A DNA stretch of 64,000 bases from Omphiscola glabra (GCA_964017045.1 OZ024809.1:27582618-27646617); one strand, 5' to 3'; numbered from the stretch's first letter, positions 46,800 through 57,290 are shown. Notes: a model not told the origin generated them from the sequence alone. Program-made: numbers and translations.

Positions 46800-47052
46800 C
46801 CAACAAGCGTAAATTGTCGTTGCCGCAACAAGCTCAAATTGTCGTTGCCGCAACAAGCGTAAATTGTCGTTGTCGCAACAAGCGTAAATTGTCGTTGTCG
46901 CAAATAACGTAAATTGTCGTTGCCGCAACAAGCGTAAATTATCGTTGCCACAACAAGTGTAAATTGTCGTTGCCACAACAAGGGTAAATTGTCGTTGCCG
47001 CAACAAGCGTAAATTGTCGTTGCCTCAACAAGCATTAATTGTCGTTGCCGCG
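46800..47052. repeat. 25-bp tandem repeat
   Basis: Ten copies of 'acaagcgtaaattgtcgttg' plus 'ccgca', with variants. Confidence 0.93.
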
Positions 47053-47085
47053 TCTCACACCACCTTAAACCGTTCCGCACTGTTG

Positions 47086-47150
47086 CTAAATTGCTAGGTT
47101 CCGCACTGGTGCTAAATTGCTAGGTTCCGCACTGGTGCTAAATTGCTAGA
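47086..47150. repeat. 26-bp tandem repeat
   Basis: Three copies of 'ttgctaaattgctaggttcc' and variants ('gcactggtgctaaattgcta'). Confidence 0.85.
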
Positions 47151-47280
47151 GAACGCTCAGACTCTATTATTAGACGCAGTAGGTCGGAAAAATTCAGGAT
47201 TTTTAATTTTGTATCGTAGGCGCGTGAAGGGTAAAACCGTTTATTTATTTTTTGTTGTTTAAGGCAGACGTGTGTCAGTG

Positions 47281-47372
47281 TTAATTGGGGGGGGGGGGGA
47301 GGCAGACGTGTGTCAGTGTTAATTTGGGGGGGAGGCAGACTTGTGTCAGTGTTAATTTGGGGGGGGGGGAGG
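47281..47372. repeat. G-rich degenerate repeat
   Basis: Three copies of 'ggcagacgtgtgtcagtgtt' plus 'aatt', separated by G runs of 8-13 bases. Potential G-quadruplex DNA adjoining the telomere-type tract. Confidence 0.8.
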
Positions 47373-47384
47373 GGGGCGGTTTGG

Positions 47385-47420
47385 TTAGGGTTAGGGTTAG
47401 GGTTAGGGTTAGGGTTAGGG
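47385..47420 (+). repeat. Interstitial telomere-type repeat (TTAGGG)6
   Basis: Six perfect TTAGGG units (36 bp) preceded by a G-rich tract and followed by 'ggtggag'. TTAGGG is the telomere repeat of vertebrates, molluscs and many other metazoans. With unrelated sequence on both sides, this is an interstitial tract, not a chromosome end. Confidence 0.93.
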
Positions 47421-47429
47421 GTGGAGTAA

Positions 47430-47739
47430 AGTTGAGAAAGTAAGAGCGCGAAGAGAGGGAGGAGAGAGAGAGAAAGAAGTAAAAGAAGAAAGAGGACAAA
47501 AAAAGAGAGAGAGAGACAAAGAGTGCGGATAAATAAAGATGAGAGAAGTGGAGGAGAAGAGAGAGAGAAAGAAAGAGCTTTGGAGAGAAAAAAACAAGAA
47601 ATGGAGTGGAAAGGAAGAGTGAGAGAGAAAGAGAGAGAGAGAGAAAGAGAGAGAAAGAGAAAGAGAGAGAGAAAGAGAGAGAGGGATAGAGAGAAAGGTT
47701 GATAAAAAAGAGTGAGAAAAAGCGAAGAGAAATAGAGAA

Positions 47740-47770
<31 letters not shown>

Positions 47771-47870
47771 GAGAGAAAGAGAGAGAGGGAAAGAGAAAAG
47801 AAAGCGAGAGAAAGAGAGAAAGGGAAAGAGAGAGAAGGAGAAAACGAGAGAGAGAGAGAGAGACAGATGA
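47430..47870. repeat. Purine-rich (GA) tract
   Basis: G/A-dominated + strand with (GA)n and 'gagagaaagagaga' motifs. Open frames on either strand are by-products. Confidence 0.88.
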
Positions 47871-48081
47871 TGATGTTCCAGAGAGATAAAAACGAGTGAA
47901 AAACGTTGAGAATGTTTCTGTCTGACAACTTTAGATTAAAATAAGAGATGCTTTTTCTCAGAGGCACAATCAGATGGAATAGGTAGGTAGAAGAAAATGT
48001 ATAGGTAGAAGATGAGTTAAAATATAGAAGATGGTTTGAAAATAAAGATGTGTAGAAAATAGAAGATGGAAAGAATATAGA

Positions 48082-48375
48082 GGATGAGTAGAGAAAGGTG
48101 AAGTAGAGAAAGATGAAGTAGAGAAAGATGAAGTAGAGAAAGGCGAAGTAAAGAAAGGTTAGTAGAGAAAGGTGAAGTAGAGAAAGATGAATTAGAGAAA
48201 GATGAAGTAAAGAAAGGTGAAGTAGAGAAAGGTGAAGTAGAGAAATGTGAAGTAGAAAAAGGTGAAGTAGAGAAAGGTGAAGTAGAGAAAGGTGAAGTAG
48301 AGAAAGGCGAAGTAAAGAAAAGTGAAGTAGAAAAAGATGAAATAGAGAAAGGTGAAGTAGCGAAAGTTGAAGTAG
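48082..48375. repeat. 15-bp tandem repeat
   Basis: About 20 copies of 'ggtgaagtagagaaa' with variants ('gatgaag', 'ggcgaag'). Purine-rich. Confidence 0.9.
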
Positions 48376-48440
48376 AGAATCGTATATAGTTTACATTTAT
48401 AGATTTTCGGTTAACAGTCACGCGAGACTGAAAACAGGCA

Positions 48441-48990
48441 GACATGACAGCAGACATGACAGCAGACATGACAGCTGATATGGCAGCTGATATGACAGCA
48501 GACATGATAGCAGACATGACAGCAGACATGACAGCTGATATGACAGCAGACATGATAGCAGACATGACAGCAGACATGATAGCAGACATGACAGCAGACA
48601 TGACAGCTGATATGACAGCAGAAATGATAGCAGACATGATAGCAGACATGACAGCTGATATGACAGCAGACATTATAGCAGACATGACAGCTGATATGAC
48701 AGAAGACATGATAGCAGACATGACAACAGACATGACAGCTGATTTGATAGCAGACATGAGAGCAGGCATGACAGCTGAAATGACAGATGACATGATAGCA
48801 GACATGACAGCATACATGACAGCAGACACGACAGCTGACATGACAACAGACATGACAGCAGACATGACAGCAGACACGACAGCTGACATGACAACAGACA
48901 TGACAGCAGACATGACAGCAGACACGACAGCTGCCATGACAGCAGACACGACAGCTGACATGACAAGAGACATGACAGCAGACCAGCAGG
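48441..48990. repeat. 12-bp tandem repeat
   Basis: About 45 copies of 'gacatgacagca', with frequent 'gacatgatagca' and 'gatatgacagct'. Reads as a 4-residue repeat (TADM) in one forward frame, and the reverse frames are also open. Confidence 0.93.
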
Positions 48991-49075
48991 TCTGCAGATA
49001 GACATGCAGTCAAAATTGTAATATTGCAGTGAGAAAGACCATACATGAGGATTGATGAAAATAGAGAGGCAAAGA

Positions 49076-49640
49076 CACACACACACACACACACACAGAC
49101 ACAAAGAGAGAGAGAAAAAAAGAGAAAGAGGGAGAATGAGAAAGAAAGAAGAGAGAAAGAGAGAGATAAACGGAGAGAGAGAGAAACGGAGAGAGAGAGG
49201 AAGGGGAAAGAGAGATAAACGGAGAGAGAGAGAAAGGGGAAAGAGAGAGAAAGGGAAAGAGAGATAAACGGAGAGAGAGCGAAAGGGGAAAGAGAGAGAA
49301 AGGGGAAAGAGAGAGATAAACGGAGAGAGAGAGAAAGGGGAAAGAGAGAGAAAGGGGAAAGAGAGAGAAAGGGGAAAGAGAGAGAAATGGGAAAGAGAGA
49401 GAAAGGGGAAAGAGAGAGAAATGGGAAAGAGAGAGAAAGGGGAAAGAGAGAGAAAGGGGAAAGAGAGAGAAAGGGGAAAGAGAGAGAAAGGGGAAAGAGA
49501 GAGAAAGGGGAAAGAGAGAGAAAGGGGAAAGAGAGAGAAAGGGGAAAGAGAGAGAAAGGGGAAAGAGAGAGAAAGGGGAAAGAGAGAGAATGTGGCAGAG
49601 TGAGAGAAAGAAAGAGATAGAGAGAACGAGAGAAGTAGGG
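49076..49640. repeat. CA microsatellite and 17-bp purine-rich repeat
   Basis: (CA)n at 49076-49098, then GA-rich sequence that from about 49200 becomes 'gaaaggggaaagagaga' (17 bp) repeated to about 49585. Purine strand asymmetry throughout. Confidence 0.9.
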
Positions 49641-49980
49641 TTAACAGAGTATTGACCTAACATATAAAGTATGTCATCATTATTTGATCACCGTCATAAC
49701 GTAGACAAATGGCCATATACATAACTATTATAAGTTGGTGGGGGGGGGAGTGGCTGGAGTGAGGGGGGGAGGGACGTAGGGTCCGAAACTCATGACTAAC
49801 GGGTGGTCGTTGTTATTTTAGTGAGATCTGGAGTTTGTCAACACAGGGGACACAATTACATCTGACTGGCCATTAGATAGTAAAGACAAGTTGGTGGGGG
49901 GGGGGGGGGGGTGAAGGAAAAGAGAGGGGGATGGCTGGAATAAATATACATGAAATGGCTGCTTAAATAGAAGCACTAAT
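49641..49980. other. Intergenic with G runs
   Basis: G runs near 49738 and 49893. No gene recognised. Confidence 0.5.
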
Positions 49981-50044
49981 AGAGAGAGAGGGAGAGAAAG
50001 GGAGGGAGAGAGAGGGAGAGGAGGGAGAGAGAGAGAAATATATG

Positions 50045-50080
<36 letters not shown>

Positions 50081-50088
50081 TAGTGAGA
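49981..50088. repeat. GA tract and (TA)n(GA)n microsatellite
   Basis: 'gagagagagggagagaaagg' units followed by a TA run and GA run at about 50047-50080. Confidence 0.9.
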
Positions 50089-50126
50089 GTCACTAAAAAT
50101 ATTTCAATACTAGTATAGGTGTAGGC

Positions 50127-50312
50127 CAGTGGCTCTCAACCTTCCTAATGCCTTTAGTACAGTACTTTATGTTTTTGTTACACCCCCAACCCCAACCATA
50201 AAATTATTTTCGTTGATATGTTGTTTCCAATGGTCTTAGGTGACCCCTGAGTAAGGGTCGTTCGATCCCCAAAAGGGTTGTGAACTCGCGACCCACAGGT
50301 TGAGAACCGCTT
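50127..50312 (-). mobile_element. SPIN-like hAT MITE, family A, copy 3
   Basis: A 186-bp element with left end CAGTGGCTCTCAACCTTCCT and right end 'caggttgagaaccgctt', with the terminal G changed to T. It is bounded by a perfect 8-bp duplication GTGTAGGC (50119-50126 and 50313-50320). The interior retains 'ccaatggtcttaggtgaccc' and 'gggtcgttcga'. Confidence 0.88.
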
Positions 50313-50396
50313 GTGTAGGCGAACCAGGTGCATAGGTAGCCAGATCATTTCTGTGTCCCAAATATCCTTTGGTATCTTTGGTATTTTCTATTACAC

Positions 50397-50730
50397 CAGG
50401 CCTGCACAACTTAAAATGTAAGGTGGGCCGTACTTCTTTATAAAAAAATTGTGCGGGCCGAAAGATAATAGTACAGGGCCGAAAGATAATAGTACAGGGC
50501 CGAAAGATAATAGTACAGGGCCGAAAGATAATAGTACAGGGCCGAAAGATAATAGTACAGGGCCGAAAGATAATAGTACAGGGCCGAAAGATAATAGTAC
50601 AGGGCCGAAAGATAATAGTACAGGGTCGAAAGATAATAATAATAATAAAGAATATTAAATATTAACGAAATTTTCGTTATTTCGCGGGCCGCCAAATGGG
50701 TGCTGGCGGGCCGTATGTTGTGCAGACCTC
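50397..50730 (+). mobile_element. hAT-like MITE, family B, copy 2, with internal expansion
   Basis: Left end CAGGCCTGCACAACTTAAAA, right end 'gtatgttgtgcagacctc'. Flanks TATTACAC (50389-50396) and TATTACAT (50731-50738) match at 7 of 8. Length is 334 bp against 197 bp for copy 1. The extra length is a 21-bp array of the 'gggccgaaagataatagtac' segment (50455-50640). Confidence 0.87.
50455..50640. repeat. 21-bp array inside MITE B
   Basis: About nine copies of 'gggccgaaagataatagtac' plus 'a', almost identical. The last copies pass into 'aataataat'. The sister MITE at 46240 has one copy. Confidence 0.95.
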
Positions 50731-50738
50731 TATTACAT

Positions 50739-51133
50739 TTAAGACACAGTGGCGCAGATTCTATCTAACATCTGCTGGTGTATCGCATTGCACGAATTCC
50801 TTCACTTGGCCAGTAGCAGACGACTGCTAGATTCATCTTTAGGGCCCTTTAGATTCTAATCAGAGAAATGCCGTTGACAATAAGTTTTATGGACGAAAAT
50901 ATTGTGTGCAAATGTTTTTAAAAAACAAACAACTTTAAACATGTTACAAAACTGAATGTTATAGAAAGAAATATTACCCCCCCCCCCCCCCCCCACTTTT
51001 TCCCCCCACACACACACAATCATATGCAACCACTCTCAGTCGAAAAATGAAGCAATCTTCAGACGGGAAGCCAGAAATGAGTCGCAATTTTGAAGAGAAA
51101 AACACAAACATTAACATTGGTTGAAAGAACTCC
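50739..51133. other. Intergenic with C run
   Basis: C run of about 18 bases near 50977. No gene recognised. Confidence 0.5.
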
Positions 51134-51853
51134 GGTCTGGTGACGTCACATTACGGTCAATTTGGTCGAGTCTAATATAGACGTCTCTGTCGCTGGACAC
51201 GTTCTGACCAAGGTCTGGTGACGTCACATTACGGTCAATTTGGTCGAGTCTAATATAGACGTCTCTGTCGCTGGACACGTTCCGACCAAGGTCTGGTGAC
51301 TTCACATTACGGTCAATTTGGTCTAGTCTAATATAGACGTCTCTGTCGCTGGACACGTTCCGACCAAGGTCTGGTGACGTCACATTACGGTCAATTTGGT
51401 CGAGTCTAATATAGACGTCTCTGTCGCTGGACACGTTCCGACCAAGGTCCGGTTCAGTCACATTACGGTCAATTTGGTCGAGTCTAATATAGACGTCTCT
51501 GTCGCTGGACACGTTCCGACCAAGGTCTGGTGACGTCCCATTACGGTCAATTTGGTCGAGTCTAATATAGACGTCTCTGTCGCTGGACACGTTCCGACCA
51601 AGGTCCGGTTCAGTCACATTACGGTCAATTTGGTCGAGTCTAATATAGACGTCTCTGTCGCTGGACACGTTCCGACCAAGGTCCGGTTCAGTCACATTAC
51701 GGTCAATTTGGTCGAGTCTAATATAGACGTCTCTGTCGCTGGACACGTTCCGACCAAGGTCCGGTTCAGTCACATTACGGTCAATTTGGTCGAGTCTAAT
51801 ATAGACGTCTCTGTCGCTGGACACGTTTCGACCAAGGTCTAGTGACGTCACTT
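51134..51853. repeat. 78-bp tandem repeat with CRE-type palindromes
   Basis: 9.2 copies of a 78-bp unit containing 'attacggtcaatttggtcga', 'gtctaatatagacgtctctg' and 'tcgctggacacgttccgacc'. Two subtypes differ at the unit junction: 'ctggtgacgtcacatt' and 'ccggttcagtcacatt'. The palindrome TGACGTCA is intact at 51141, 51219, 51375 and 51843. A 246-codon reverse open frame is a by-product of the period being a multiple of three. Confidence 0.95.
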
Positions 51854-52361
51854 ATTTATTTAATTATTTTTTTGTGGGGTGGGGGTTTCACGGAATAGTA
51901 CGCAGGGTGCCCCCTTTTGCAAGCCACCCTATCCAACAATCAGTGGCGTACTTTGACTAAATTGCGTCCGAACTCCCAAAATTTCTCACCCCCCACCCGC
52001 AAATTATCAGTAAGTTCAGTGTAGCACTGCTGCTAGCTAGTAAGTACCAGTAGTTTCATTTTTAGATTACTTAGTATCCTACAACAGTTCAATTGAATAG
52101 GATATTAAAAAAAGATAACTTCTTCTCAGGTTCAAAGCCTGAAGCTTGCCAAGGAACAAATCAAACATTTGAATGGAGCCTGTGTTAATAATTGGACTTT
52201 GAAAAAATAAAATGATTTTTAACATTTGACTAAAATATGTATCCGTTGGCTGTCATCACTAGGGTGATGTCATCATTTATGGAAAGATCATGGTGTCACC
52301 CCCTCCAGACTTGACCATGGACCTCCCCAATCTGCTTTCTCTTGTGAGTACTTTTGACGCC
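51854..52361. other. Intergenic, possible MITE end
   Basis: 'cagtggcgtactttgacta' at 51942 looks like a hAT-type left terminus of the CAGTGGCGTA class. No right end was located. The rest is unremarkable. Confidence 0.4.
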
Positions 52362-52447
52362 ATGCTCTGGAGGCAACCCTCTCTGGTGGCAACCCTCTCT
52401 GGAGGCAACCCTCTCTGGTGGCAACCCTCTCTGGTGGCACCCTTTTC
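52362..52447. repeat. 16-bp tandem repeat
   Basis: Five copies of 'ctctggtggcaaccct' and 'ctctggaggcaaccct'. Confidence 0.85.
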
Positions 52448-52557
52448 TCGTAGCATGCTTCTCTGCTGGCACCAAGCTCTTGTATTTAACTACAATCGGT
52501 TATAAAACAACTTATTAAATTAGCCTTATCCCATTTGTGAGGGTCCTACTGCGTGCA

Positions 52558-52660
52558 TTCCACACTTGACCCTAGACCACCTCATTAAACCTTTTCACAT
52601 CCCAGGCGCTGACCCTAGACCACCTCATTAAACCTTTTCACATCCCAGGTGCTGACCATT
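52558..52660. repeat. 41-bp tandem repeat
   Basis: About 2.5 copies of a unit containing 'gaccctagaccacctcatta' and 'aaccttttcacatcccagg'. Confidence 0.85.
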
Positions 52661-52764
52661 GACCACCCGGATTTCACATGTCCGGAAATGCGATTCTCCC
52701 ACCCTACACAATCTCAGGGACACAAAAACATTTCACAACATCCTTCATAATTAACGACGTCTCT

Positions 52765-52855
52765 CTAATATATTATCGACATCTCACCACATAATTCCCG
52801 ACATCTCGCCACATAATTCCCGACATCTCACCACATAATTACCATCTCACCACTT
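52765..52855. repeat. About 24-bp tandem repeat
   Basis: Three to four copies of 'cgacatctcaccacataatt' plus 'cc'. Confidence 0.75.
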
Positions 52856-53028
52856 ATGACAAACAACATCGCATTACTACAATAAGGATGAGAAGATAAC
52901 TCACTTTATAAACACCCGGTTAGGTCTGTTTTCCGGGTACGGGTTTGCTTACTCGGTATTTCCGGGTATTTGGGTCCCAGCTCAGCCCTAATTTCAATAA
53001 ACCATTTGAAGCAAAAATCGTGTATTTT
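52856..53028. other. Possible hAT element terminus
   Basis: 'ttttccgggtacgggtttgc' and 'cccagctcagccctaa' (52977-52992) resemble the ends of 'CAGGGCTGAGCTGGG'-type hAT elements. Only one end is seen. Confidence 0.35.
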
Positions 53029-53029
53029 T

Positions 53030-53325
53030 CGCCAAGTTTGGTAAATAGGTCAATTTAGCTACGAGGCGCCAAGTGTGGTAAATAGGTCATTTTATCTAAG
53101 AGACGCCAAGTGTGGTAAATAGGTCATTTTATCTAAGAGACACCAAGTGTGGTAAATAGGTCATTGTATATAAGAGACGCCAAGAGTGGTAAATAGGTCA
53201 TTCTATATAAGAGACGCCAAGTGTGGTAAATAGGTCATTCTATATAAGAGACGCCAAGAGTGGTAAATAGGTCATTCTACCTCAGAGGCACCAAATGCTG
53301 TAACTTACTAATTTAGTTTAAGAGA
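53030..53325. repeat. 37-bp tandem repeat
   Basis: About eight copies of a 37-bp unit containing 'gacgccaagtgtggtaaata' and 'ggtcatt', degrading toward the right end. Confidence 0.88.
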
Positions 53326-53754
53326 GAGGGCAGTTTGCTAACTTGTTCATTTTGTCGAAGGGAGACCACATCTGCAAACTACATAATTTTGTTTTAAGAG
53401 AGGCCAAGTCTGCTAAGTAATTTTGTTGAAGAGGAGCTATAGTTACGTTCAAATAACTTATTGCCCACCACGCTCTAATTTCAAAGGTTAGTTACTGTTA
53501 TCCGTATGGAGAAATTTATCTCTTATTTAAGTTTATGGCTCGTTCTAAAGCAGTATATAACAAACATACGTTAAATACTATAACAAAGAATACGATACTC
53601 AAACCAGGGCTAATTACAATTAATAAATTTTAATACGTTAATGATAAATTACAAAAGCCAAAAAGAAGTAAATTAAAGCTATCGACTTACAGAATAGGGA
53701 TTGACTTGAACCGGTACAATGTTGAAGAATACACTACAGAATGTTGTAGAAAGG

Positions 53755-53960
53755 TACAATTATGAAAAGGAATCTACACACATATGCAGTAAACAAATCT
53801 CTTGTCACGTAGCAAAAATAACACACACTCAACATATCTCGTGATCAATCATAGCACACATACAAAAATAACCCTCGTCCCCTTTTATGTCTGTTCTACT
53901 GATTTTTCTAGAGAGACCTTGCACATGGTTTTCTTTCCAGAGATCTCCAGATAATTCTAC
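53755..53960. mobile_element. Unclassified dispersed repeat E, copy 2
   Basis: Collinear with 24878-25074: 'acaattatgaaaaggaatct', 'acacaca', 'aacaaatctcttgtc', 'tgtctgttctactgattttt', 'ctagaga' and 'ataattctac'. It lies inside the composite element. Confidence 0.6.
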
Positions 53961-54114
53961 ATAATTCTAAGGAAACGAACTATTAATTTTATTTAGTTGT
54001 GAACAAGGTCAAGAGAGACTATTTTTAGCTAGCCACACCCTAAATGCTGTTTCGAGCTTGGTGTCAGCTAGAGTTCATTCACAGGAAAGATGACGTAAAC
54101 AAGTCGTCTACATA

Positions 54115-54390
54115 ACAGTTACGCTCAAATAACTAATTACCCACTCCTCTCTAATTTCAAGGGTTATTTACGCTGAAATAACTAATTACCCACCACTCTT
54201 TAATTTCAAAGCTTAGTTACGCCACCACTCTCTAATTTCAAGGCTTACTTAAGCTCAAATAACTAATTACCCAAACACTCTCTAATTTCAAGGTTTAGTT
54301 ACGCTCAAATAACTAATTACCCACCACTCTCTAATTTCAAGGCTTAGTTACGCTCAAATAACTAATTACCCACCACTCTCTAATTTCAAC
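54115..54390. repeat. 49-bp tandem repeat
   Basis: Six copies (one shortened) of a unit containing 'acgctcaaataactaattac' and 'ccaccactctctaatttcaa'. Confidence 0.9.
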
Positions 54391-54710
54391 AACTTTTTTG
54401 TTCTGTTCGCTGTCGTTAACAAGATGGCGCTTCACTTACCGCCAGCAGAAAACGTTACATTAGAACAAGTTAATTCTTCCTCGCGAGAGTAATGAGAAAT
54501 TTTGACAATAACCTTTAAGTCGACGGGCCCCACAGCCTTGATGAGATTTACCTTGGCATCCTCCATAATTGATGCTCCAACTGTTCAAATTATATTGGTA
54601 TCGATTTTTTGTTTGCATGTTCGCAAGGCTCGGTTTCATGGTTGTATCGATACTAAACCATGCAGCTTATGAGACTTTACCCCCCTCCCCCACCCCAACT
54701 CCCCCAAACG
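54391..54710. other. Intergenic, nothing seen
   Basis: Unique-looking sequence before the LINE relic. No gene recognised. Confidence 0.5.
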
Positions 54711-54875
54711 AGAGGAGGGAGAAGAAGAGGAAGGCAGAGAAAAAGATGGGAAGATAACATCAAAGAGTGGACGGGATTAAAACTAGGCGATGCTGTGCGT
54801 GGTGCAGAAAACAGAGGGGAATGGAGAAGGATAGTTTTCATGTCATCTGTGGAGCCCCAACGGTCCAAGGACTAA
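54711..54875 (+). pseudogene. Extreme C-terminus of a second non-LTR retrotransposon
   Basis: 54 codons to a stop: 'RGRQRKRWEDNIKEWTGLKL' followed by 'GDAVRGAENRGEWRRIV' and 'SSVEPQ'. This arrangement is the C-terminal tail of many invertebrate endonuclease/reverse-transcriptase LINE proteins (a basic 'GRQ.KRW.D.I' followed by 'A..R..WR'). It is a different family from the relic at 40881, because the tail sequence is different. Everything upstream is missing. A (GAT)n tract follows directly, as expected for a 3' tail. The clade is not assigned. Confidence 0.7.
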
Positions 54876-54937
54876 GGGACATGATGATGATGATGATGAT
54901 GAAGAAGAGGATGATGATGATGATGAAGATGAATCTC
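54876..54937 (+). repeat. (GAT)n tail of the LINE relic
   Basis: After the stop codon and 'gacatgatgatgatgatgat' comes an imperfect GAT/GAA repeat to about 54931. Likely the microsatellite 3' end of the retrotransposon. Confidence 0.75.
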
Positions 54938-55886
54938 CTCTTATTTAAAGTCACATGATTTGGTCACGTGACACTATACTTATTGCCACCTTAGAAAGGG
55001 TGGGGGGGGGCAAAATTTCTCTGCGGAGTGACAGTCCCGGGTGTTCTTTGAACTCATGTGGGTGAGCAATGGACACTGGCGGACACAAATGAGAATTGAT
55101 ACAAAACCACACCCACACCCACATACCCACACCAGGTGATTGTTTACCTGTAAGCGGGAGGACCTGAGCCGACCGTTTAAAAAAAAACGTTACAAAATTA
55201 CAACGTAATTTATTGTTTGTGTACCTTGTCTGGGAATATGGTTTTTTTAATCGTGATTCTCAGCCGTTAAATGACATTGGAAGTCGTCGGATTGAACCAA
55301 ATTCACATCCGCCATATTGGAACTCACGTATCCGGCATCTTATCCGCCATCTTGTTCAATGACAGAGATCGAGGCGACAAGCCAAAGACAAGTCGGCTAC
55401 AGAGATTATGATTATCCATAAAAGCCGGGAACTCAGCTCGAACAGATTCATAATCCAAACGCAAACTTGCACCCGAGAAAATTGCAGCTATTCTGACCGC
55501 ACAATCATTTACTCAAGAACACAACAGCTTTGCTGCTGACCAATTTAGGAGAACAGCAAATACTCAAGGACCTTTTAAAACAACATGTGCAACGCAATCA
55601 AAACAAAGTTCCATTTATTTGGATTAATAAAAGCATCTTATCTTATCAAATCTTAAACGATTCTCAAACTGTGGTACACCAGTGGTGTATGTTGTACCGG
55701 ACATATATAAATATAATACTCACCCCATCCACCCCCTTACCCCGTCCCAATTTGCTTGTCAGACGTTTCGGATGAGGGGGGGGGGAAGGATGGGAAGATG
55801 TCCGGTATATTTGGACAGAGTTTCTGGCAACAGTACACATAGCATGGGTGGCCAATGCGTGGCCGATGTTAAACTATAGCTAAAAC
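54938..55886. other. Intergenic with hAT-like fragments
   Basis: No gene. 'gattctcaaactgtggtaca' (55660) followed by 'ccagtggtgtatg', and 'catgggtggccaatgcgtgg' (55843), each resemble hAT MITE left termini, but no complete element could be framed. 'aaaagcatcttatcttatc' near 55629 may be a retroelement tail. Confidence 0.4.
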
Positions 55887-56462
55887 GCAGGACAGCAAAC
55901 AAAACACACGTATACAAACACAGGGGCAGCAAACAAAACACACGTATACAAACACAGGGGCAGCAAACAAAACACACGTATACAAACACAAGGGCAGCAA
56001 ACAAAACACACTTATACAAACACACGGGCAGCAAACAAAACACACGTATACACACACAGGACAGCAAACAAAACACACGTATACACACACAGGACAGCAA
56101 ACAAAACACACGTATACAAACACAGGGGCAGCAAACAAAACACACGTATACACACACAGGACAGCAAACAAAACACACGTATACAAACACAGGGGCAGCA
56201 AACAAAACACACGTATACAAACACAGGGGCAGCAAACAAAACACACATGTACACACACAGGGGAAGCAAACAATACACACATGTACACACACAGGACAGC
56301 AAACAATACACACATGTACACACACAGGACAGCAAACAATACACACATGTACACACACAAGGGCAGCAAACAATACACACATGTACACACACAGGACAGC
56401 AAACAAAATACACGTATACAAACACAGGGGCAGCAAACAATACACACATGTACACACACAAA
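55887..56462. repeat. 34-bp tandem repeat
   Basis: About 17 copies of 'cacgtatacaaacacagggg' plus 'cagcaaacaaaaca', with a right-hand subtype 'cacatgtacacacacagg'. Cysteine/valine-rich reverse open frames in three registers are by-products. Confidence 0.93.
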
Positions 56463-57020
56463 ATGGACCCGGAAACGCAGCGCCGTCATTCGCACCCGGG
56501 TCCCTTTAGACCCAATGCCATTCGGGTGTCCTTTGTGGTAGTTTATTTAAGCTAAACTGAAGAATTAAGATTACAAACGTGTAGTTCATTCAGATATCTT
56601 TTATTTGATACATCATTTGGTCTTACAAACCCAACAATAATATTTTAAATCGTTTTTTAATCCCAACCTCTCACTTCTGGTATAGTCGCAGCCAATAAAA
56701 ATTGTTTAAATGCACTACGAAAAGAAAGACTGTGCAGAAATGTGGATGAGCACTCCGTGAAACCAAAGGGTTCGAATTGAATCTAGACGAAACTTAATTA
56801 TGCTATAATATTATTAATGTAAGAAATTTTATTTTTTCTATTTTCTTTTTTAAGTATTAAAACTGCAATCTTTAAATTATGTGTAAATCTTTTTTAAACA
56901 TCGAATGCTTCACACGTTCACTCAGCGAAGCACACGCGCTGAAACAGCCGTTCACTAGGTGAACACTACAAGAGAAATACTCAACCTTAACATGTCACGT
57001 GTGTAAATTGAAAAATACTG
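56463..57020. other. Intergenic, nothing seen
   Basis: AT-rich, with no recognised feature. Confidence 0.5.
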
Positions 57021-57290
57021 GTAATACATGAATGGGGACATGAAAGATGGCATGAAATAGGGAAGACATGACGGAGGGAGGACATTAAGGAGGACACGAA
57101 GGCGAAGGACATGACAGCAGGACACGAATGAGCATGGAAATGAAGAAGGGAGGACATGAGGGATAGAGGATATGAAGGAGGGAACACATGTAGGAAGACA
57201 TAAGTGAGGACATGCGGCAGGAAGGACATGAAGATGTGATAACATGAAGGAGGGAGGACATGAGGGAGGGAGGACATAAATGACACGAAG
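57021..57290. repeat. Degenerate purine-rich repeat
   Basis: Irregular copies of 'ggacatgaaggagggagg'-like units, 16-22 bp. The overlapping reverse open frames are by-products. Confidence 0.7.

Larger units (their letters stand above)
53445..54390. mobile_element. Unclassified composite element: 49-bp unit, spacer with repeat E, 49-bp array
   Basis: A 49-bp unit ('gttacgttcaaataactt' ... 'ctctaatttcaaaggttagt') occurs once at about 53445-53493 and then as a six-copy array at 54115-54390. Between them lies about 620 bp that includes the second copy of dispersed repeat E (53755-53960). Outer single-unit and array flanks around a shared core suggest a mobile element with terminal or subterminal repeats, but no transposase or target duplication is seen. 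Confidence 0.45.

Noticed and set aside
47385..47420. A true chromosome end
   Set aside because: Only six TTAGGG units, with unrelated sequence on both sides for many kilobases.
48017..49104. Repetitive membrane-like protein on the reverse strand
   Set aside because: It is translated from the 12-bp and 15-bp arrays, with overlapping frames on both strands. Hydrophobicity is accidental.
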